DNA of 64,000 bases from positions 62,001-126,000 of the forward strand of contig FTLJ01000198.1 in assembly GCA_900155495.1 (NCBI GenBank), written 5' to 3'. Positions 57,926 through 64,000 of the stretch are shown one piece after another. Both the position numbers and the translations under genes were made by a program. A model generated the notes under the pieces. That model saw only the letters and a list, made by a program, of their open reading frames with translations. It did not search any database and was not told the DNA's origin. Position 1 is the stretch's first letter. Each line of letters starts with the position of its first letter. This stretch comes from Porogramme epimiltina. Lineage: Eukaryota > Basidiomycota > Agaricomycetes > Polyporales > Polyporaceae.

Positions 57926-58142
57926 AGACACATAGCACCAATGTTTTCATGTAGTTGTTATCTCATCGAGCAGAGGTATTCACCTGCCAGTGGTGGTAAA
58001 CCAGAATGAGACGGAAAGAAATGTGATGTGACGAGTTGGATTTCTGCTCTCTAAATTTACATGTACCGTAGTGCGCCAAGATAACAACCTCAAAAGACGT
58101 ATTTTTGACATAATGCAGTACATCCACGATTGCATATGGGTT

Positions 58143-60008
58143 TCAAGTTGGGAAAGGTGTGTCAAATTCAAACGGAGAACGGAGATGCTGCGATAGGTGC
58201 GGACTTGGCCCGTGGTGGATTAACTCATGAAGCTGGGCCTGTGCGTCAGTGTTACGTGTAGCCCGTACATAGACGGGCAGTGTCTGACCTGAGGCCTCTC
58301 CTGGCGTATCAGCCACGTGAACACCGACATCGCTACACCCGCCCGAGAACATATGGGAGGGCTCATCCCGATGGTTTTCCCCGCTAACCGCTTGGACATC
58401 GTCCATTGCCTGATGCGCGAGGAGACTTGCTGGGGCGACGGGCTCCAAGCCAGGATTCGCAGGACTGTTGCCACAATCACCATCTTCAAGGTCACCGATG
58501 TTGCCTACGGCCCGTGAACATATGGCGCGCATTTCGGACATAAACCTAGAACCCCCCGAGCCACTTATAGTGCTAGCGTCTTCTGAAAAATTAAGACGAC
58601 GGAGGTCGAGTCTGAAACGTGAGATTAATGTCACGTTTATGCTAGAGTGACACAATGGAAGCACATGGGGTAACGTGGATGAATGAGACAGTGTAGAGAT
58701 AAATTCGAGGTGGCGTTCAGCGACGTACGCAGTGCGGAAGTAGGACAAAACAATCCTAATGAGTTCCTACGAGTAGTGAATTGAATGACAGGGTTAGGAA
58801 AAGACATTTCGGGAAAGTACTCACAGAGCCAGTATAGCTGGTGATGGCAAGTGTGGCGATCTGAATTGAGAGCAGCGCTCTACGCAATAATTCAGTCCAA
58901 AGCACTATTTATGGTACCTTGTATCAAGGAAGCTATGCCACATACGAGAGGTACGCTGTCCCTGATAGAACCATCGAAGCCCAATGAGAATAAGTAGGTA
59001 TATAGATAAGATTGGCTTACCATCACGATGTAAAAAAGTAACCAGAGGGCTGTGCATATTGAGCCCCGATGATGCTCCGGACGTCTTAGCCCAAATTAGC
59101 CCGATAACGGCCATGTTACAGGCGATAGCTGCCACCGTTACTACGACAGAAACTTACAAGCAAGAGGTAGGTAATCGCAGTGAATTAACATCAAGCTTCA
59201 TTCGCAGGACAAAGAGTCTAGAGCTTACACCTGTGCACAGAAGCATTAGGGCACTAGCGAAAAAAGACTGCGCAGTTGGCGACATACTGTGAGATCTCAT
59301 TGTTTGAAACCCTGAGCCGTTGAACGACGCATCCTAAAGGAACACCGGCCTGCTGTACGACATACATGCTGTCCACGAACTAAGAGCGGTTGATCAAACA
59401 ATGATTCTAGTAGAGAATGACAACTTCTTACAATAGATAAAATAGGAATCGCAAGGGCGATAGGTACCACAAAGGCTAAATATTTCCGGTCGCATTTCAA
59501 AACCATGTATACTTGGATGACGAAGAAGGAAGCCCCAAGGTTGCAAATGAACGTGAGAACGACGTTCGTATGTATTATGCCTGAACATATCTATCAAGTG
59601 AGAATCGCTCAGCTACCACTCCCAAATTACAGACGAGTTAGAATGCCGCACCTTCTCGCTCAACTTCCACTGGAGCACCTCTAAAATAAGGAAGATACGT
59701 TCGACGACTGCAGCATAGCGCAGCAGAATGTACATCATAGAGCAACATGAGAACTTGCGCTGCCAGATGTGTTTAACTTCTGTTGTAAATGTGAGTGCAA
59801 GATCGAACCAGAGGAGGGCTGCAGAATATGTCCATTAGTTAAGATACAACATAATGGCACCATGCATCGGTACCCACCCGATGATGCCAAGACACAGTAG
59901 TTTTCTACGATTCTACGGGCAGAGAGTGACTCCTTTAACAAGTATTCAAGCTGAAGGATGGATGGCGTACATCAAGTGATAATCATCAGGGGAAAGCCCA
60001 CCACTCAT
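58143..60008 (-). CDS. chimeric gene D'': DUF6533 membrane protein with an M43-derived tail, second copy
   Basis: Starts at 60008 (MSGGLSPDDYHLM) and follows D' exon by exon: LLWFDLALTFTTEVKHIWQR, the segment MMYILLRYAAVVERIFLIL, IIHTNVVLTFICNLGASFF, the 2-nt exon 'GT', WAKTSGASSGLN (four residues shorter than D'), AITSYTGS and NVTLISRFRLDLRRLNFSED. The protease-derived tail begins at SHMFSGGCSDVGVHVADT. Here the fourth protease intron and part of its exon 4 are deleted, and the frame runs on into exon 5 sequence (LHELIHHG) and ends at 58143. The frame is open throughout despite these changes. Zinc ligands are missing, so it is not a protease. Confidence 0.72.
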
Positions 60009-61443
60009 GTCGTAAAGCGTCGAGGAAAGAAACGTCGCGGATGCACCAAGGTATTGAGATGGAGGGATGAGGACGCACACAGAAGACCCCACACATACCG
60101 CGAGTTAAATATACGGCGCACTTTTCAAATGACTGTGCCAGCTGCCAATGAGAAGCGAGTAACAAGGTTTGCATGGCCCTGAGAAAACTGTAAACTTGCA
60201 GGTGGTGCGAGTACATGGTAGGCAGTGGACGCAGAGCTCCTGCTAATTTTAGAAGAAGGATACAGGATATATCAAAGTGAAAACAACTCACAACGGCATC
60301 TACACGCGACGGCAGCTAGAAGGACCCGCATTATTCGAAAGGGAAGACAAATATAAGTATTGGGTCAAGCATGCACTGCAGTTCGCCCAAAAGAATAAAC
60401 TCCTGAATCATTGTGGGCTGTCAAGGCCACATGCCTGTGCTCAAGTATAAGGTGCCAGGTGCCAGGTTTAAAATGGCCGCTCACTGAAGTAGGAGACTGG
60501 GTCTAAAGCCCCTGACAGTTCCACAACAAGAAGCACTCATGTAACGCGCTCCGCGCTCGGCGGGAACGGAACACTACTGTGTGGGGTAAGTCCCTTGGCT
60601 CACCTGGAGGTGCATGTGCTGCGTACGTGGGAATAGAAGCTATGCAAAGCCGTAAAGCGATGCTGAAGGCCACTGTACGCCGATCACCCCTGCATAACGA
60701 GACTCGAAAGGGTATACATGGGTATTAAAGCGAATGAGTCGGCGACACTGCCCGCTGGAGACGGGTCAGTCTTCAGACAACCTGAGTATTGTCTAACACC
60801 ATTAATGAAGAACAAAGTGGCACGATAATGGAGAACTCACATCAGGACCACCAGTCAAGGATCACACTTCAGCAACTCTTCATTACTACACCAGACAGTG
60901 AGTTCTGCAGAGAATAATTCTTCCGCTTGTGACATTTGCGGTAGCACGCAGAAATTTGAAGTCGTGTCACTCCGAGAACTTGTCCGGGGGGGGGGGTGAT
61001 TGCGGGGGGCGTGGGTTGTCATTTAAGGTCTGACCATGCTGTATCTGGCCAAGCCATAAGATAGAGGGTACCGAGTTGAACAGTGTAGTGTCAAAGAGAA
61101 TGTACGGGACAAGTGGTAAAGTGCAGCGCAGGCGCGCGATCGGCGCCTGAGAGGCGGCGGGCGTCTACAACCACGTGCTTATTCGGTTCAATGACACTTC
61201 TGTTACACTACTTGCATGGTCTACATATGATAAACAAAGGGATTTAAAAGTAGCAAATGAGCAGAGGTTGTACAGCTTCAACTTGTTCTCGAGCGCAGGA
61301 GGTGCCCGCCCGTAAATCTTTCGGTGGGTATAGTTGGTCTACATTACATACATGCATTTCCGATTACCCAGCACCTCGCTCATACTAGGGGGTCGCGAGC
61401 GTTTCCTGCAGCGAGTCGCAATTCGTCAGTACCTAAGAAGAAA
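60009..61443. other. spacer between D'' and M, without a gene
   Basis: Matches 47448-47955 joined to 50246-51171 of copy 1. It has a long G run (60985-60996) and a TATATTTAA box for D'' near 60106. Nothing coding is supportable. Confidence 0.5.
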
Positions 61444-63348
61444 TCAAAGTGACAGATCGAGACTCACCGGGCTCGCCGGGCTCACAGGCGTCACAGGTTC
61501 CAGCTCAACTGGGGAATTCGCGAACCCAGGTGGGTGCGCCAGCTCCACCTCACTCATCACCATCCCCGCCTGAAACGGGTGCAGCGTATACGTCGGCTTC
61601 TCGTCATCATACCACTCTAGCCCCTGCTCCCCCTCCAGCGCGTACTCGTATTCGCCCTCGCGCCCCCGCTCGACCTCCTCGATGCCCTCACCGCCCACGC
61701 GATGCCCGATAACGCGCGCGCGCACCGCCTTCTCGCGCGCGAGCAGGCTCGCGGGCGTGCGCAGGCCCGCTGAGTCCCCGTCGCCACCCCCGCTCGCGGT
61801 GCGGTCGCCGTCTGAGTACGAGAGCGTGGTGGTGAGCGTCGCGCCGAGGTTGCCGACGACGCGCGAGGTCGTGAAGTGCATCTCGGACATGATCGCTGAG
61901 AGCCCGCCACCGGTGAGCGTCCCACTGCCGTCGTCACGTGGGCGATCGGCGAAGTACAGGCCGCGGAGGTCGAGCATGAACCGCGAGAGGAAGATCACGG
62001 TGAGCCTAATAGGGGTGGAGGTGAGCGTGGGCGCAGGCGGGCGGCTGATGGGGCACAGGGTGAGAAAGCGGGGGTGACGTACACTTGGTCGAAGTAGGGC
62101 CAGACGATCCAGACAGTTAGGGTCTGCGGCGGTGAGTTAGAGAGGCCGGGGAATTGAGGGTGCCCGGAGAGTACTTACGGAACCGATGTAGCTTGTAGTG
62201 ATTGTCACTATCTGGATCAAGAGCAGGATACTGTCATGAAGGGATCGACGACATCAGCGCGCTGCACAGTGACCTAAGCGACTAACGCCGCAATGACGTA
62301 CATGAAGTATGCAGTACCTAAAGAAAGAAGTCAGGTCGGAATGGATAGATAGAGCATAAGGGAGAAGTGCACACCATCGCGCAATAGAAGGGTAGCAAGT
62401 GGTGTGCGCGTGCCAACCTTCGTGGCTGCCCTCTGAATTCCGAATGTCTTCATCCACGTGAGCACAATGAGGATTGCGTCGCACGCGATCGTGGTTGCCT
62501 TTGCTGTTGTAGAAACTAGAGATAGGATAGGTTATTGGTAATGTGGATTGCAGAGGCCGGTGTGACTCCTTACAACTGTGCGTTTAAATGAGTCACCAAT
62601 ACTCGGATGCCGAAGATCGTGAACAACGCACTTTGCAAGCCGCTCGTTCGTAATGCCCACCCAAGTGACCACACAGCCGAAGGGAGGGCCAGCCTGCTCT
62701 GCAGCGTATAATGTATCTTCGTACTGACAGGAAATAGTTTTAATACGATCACATAGGCAGTTCCACATGAAACTCACGATGGATATTATAGGCTTGACAA
62801 GGGAAAGGGGAACGACAATGAGGAGAGGCTTCCAGTCACGATCCCACACCGCATATATTCGCAGCACAGTGAAAGCCGAAAACGCAAGGTAGTTGAGGAA
62901 GACGAGGACATCGTCTGTGTGTATGATACCTGCGCACGCCTAGCGTACAGGAGGTAAGCAAGAAGTCGCATTTCTAGTGAGGAGATATTCAAACCTCGTC
63001 GGTCGATTTCCACAAGAGCACCTCCAGAACGAAGAAGACGCGCTCGATGACGGCAATGTAGCGCATCAGGAGGAAGACTAAGGTAGCGCCGGAGAATTCG
63101 CGTCGCCAGATCCGCCTAACCTCCGTCGTGAACGTGAGCGCGAAGTCGAACCACAGAACCGCTACAGGACACGGTGATAAGTAAAGGGCAAATGCAAACG
63201 GAGTACGCCATAGCTTACCAGAAGACGCGATAATGCAGTAGTTCTCCACGATTCTACACGCAAGAAGTCAGCACAGTAAAAAGGTAAGCGCCAACAGATA
63301 GTGCACATACAATCGTTCATAATCATCTGCGGGAAGTCCGCCACTCAT
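61444..63348 (-). CDS. DUF6533-type membrane protein (gene M)
   Basis: The counterpart of gene L in copy 2, with the same exon order and splice phases including the 2-nt exon 'TT' at about 62572; the predicted length is 435 residues. It starts at 63348 (MSGGLPADDYERL). Motifs are AVLWFDFALTFTTEVRRIWR, FSGATLVFLLMRYIAVIERV, IIHTDDVLVFLNYLAFSAF, DRDWKPLLIVVPLSLVKPI, TVIFLSRFMLDLRGLYFAD and an acidic tail ending in a Pro/Val/Ser-rich stretch. The donor of the WIK exon is a normal GT (GTGTGC), unlike gene L. TATATAA lies 132 bp upstream. Appears intact. Confidence 0.87.
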
Positions 63349-63479
63349 GTTGCAAACTACGGGGGAAGCTTGGCGTGCAGGGGGTTTAAGCTGGAGCCCG
63401 AGATCTTGAAGCCCGGTGTCCGCGAAGGGAGATGAATGGCAGCACTGTGCTTCGAAGGATACAGTTCCTGCCAGCCCTG

Positions 63480-63486
63480 TTATATA
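63480..63486 (-). promoter_or_regulatory. TATA box of gene M
   Basis: TATATAA on the coding strand, 132 bp before the ATG; same block as upstream of genes J and L. Confidence 0.5.
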
Positions 63487-64000
63487 GGACACCCATGAGC
63501 TGTTATGTCCCGGAACCAACGTCAACGAGGACTTCCAAAAGGGACTAATGCATCACAGAACGAGGCCCACAGACCGCCGGAGACTGACATGGGCATAGAA
63601 TACGGTAGGCGGCTGCCAGCGTACGACATCGTAAGCTCCGGCGCCGGCGGAGAAATGCACCATCCTAGGCGAATCCAGATGGGCCGCTCCGGCGGGCGTA
63701 TGGGCGGGCGGCGTTCTCCCCGGGCGCGGGCTTCTGCAGATAGCATGGGACCCAGCGCGGGTGCATCGCCCCGGGAGAAGCCACCCACAAGCGCAGAATA
63801 GTACACCGGACTCCGAAGAAGGCGGTGTTGTGCATCGAGGCCATGGAAAACATGTACACTCGTGTGCAGAGCCACACAGGTTTGTGGTAAAAAGAATGCC
63901 TTTCTTGTATATAAAACGGAACAGAAAGAACGAAAGTGGGCGTTTTGTGGAATGACAACAACAAAAAAGAACATGATGATGGAGTACGCACTGCGAGAAT

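Larger units (their letters stand above)
54430..64000. repeat. segmental duplication, copy 2 (runs off the window)
   Basis: Same order as copy 1 (gene A relic, B'', D'', then M in place of L), lacking the 2.3 kb K segment. The copy is still matching copy 1 at the window end. Confidence 0.85.

Noticed and set aside
60985..60996. Long G run as a G-quadruplex or telomere-like signal
   Set aside because: A single homopolymer run without repeated G tracts in array; homopolymer length may also be a sequencing error.

Overview
The window is nuclear DNA of a mushroom-forming basidiomycete (Agaricomycetes; Polyporales would fit, which is inference). The genes are split by many 50-70 nt GT-AG introns. 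They include fungal orthologues (SAGA subunit Spt7, APC/C activator Cdh1) beside lineage-restricted families (kinase-like proteins, F-box proteins, DUF6533 membrane proteins). I assembled exons by hand from splice signals, reading phase and comparison between paralogues inside the window. The two halves differ. Region 1 (1-20 kb) is ordinary gene-dense sequence: the 5' end of a kinase-like gene (-); a short membrane-anchored protein (+); a quinone oxidoreductase (-) with a broken fragment of itself upstream; SPT7 (-) divergent from CDH1 (+); a second and a third copy of the membrane-anchored protein; a full kinase-like gene; and an F-box gene (-). The pair 'kinase-like (-) / membrane-anchored protein (+)' occurs twice with nearly the same spacing (483 and 488 bp between start codons), so a divergent two-gene module was duplicated. 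The middle membrane-protein copy (13.1 kb) has lost its C-terminal exon to a Trp-to-stop change. Region 2 (20.6-64 kb) is a dense cluster of one family: 15 loci of DUF6533-type seven-helix-like membrane proteins on both strands, 12 apparently intact, one with decayed splice sites and two fragments. Only two other genes interrupt it: an unrecognised acidic protein (23.3-24.8 kb, 'gene A') and a secreted M43 metalloprotease (27.4-28.6 kb). The cluster grew by segmental duplication. A segment starting inside exon 2 of gene A, crossing DUF6533 gene B and ending inside exon 4 of the metalloprotease recurs at 42.3-45.8 kb and 54.9-58.4 kb. Each copy leaves a dead 3' piece of gene A on its left. On its right, the protease piece is joined in frame to the tail of another DUF6533 gene, giving a chimeric gene. 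A larger block (about 41.7-53.9 kb) is then repeated at 54.4-64 kb, differing by a 2.3 kb stretch that carries one further DUF6533 gene. How the genes may work together: the family members share a hydrophobic core and a conserved SRF-x-LDLR motif followed by a long, acidic, variable tail, a layout typical of a diversifying receptor- or sensor-like family, but no ligand or partner can be read from the sequence. Most members appear to need a 2-nt exon to keep reading frame, the most unusual structural feature seen.
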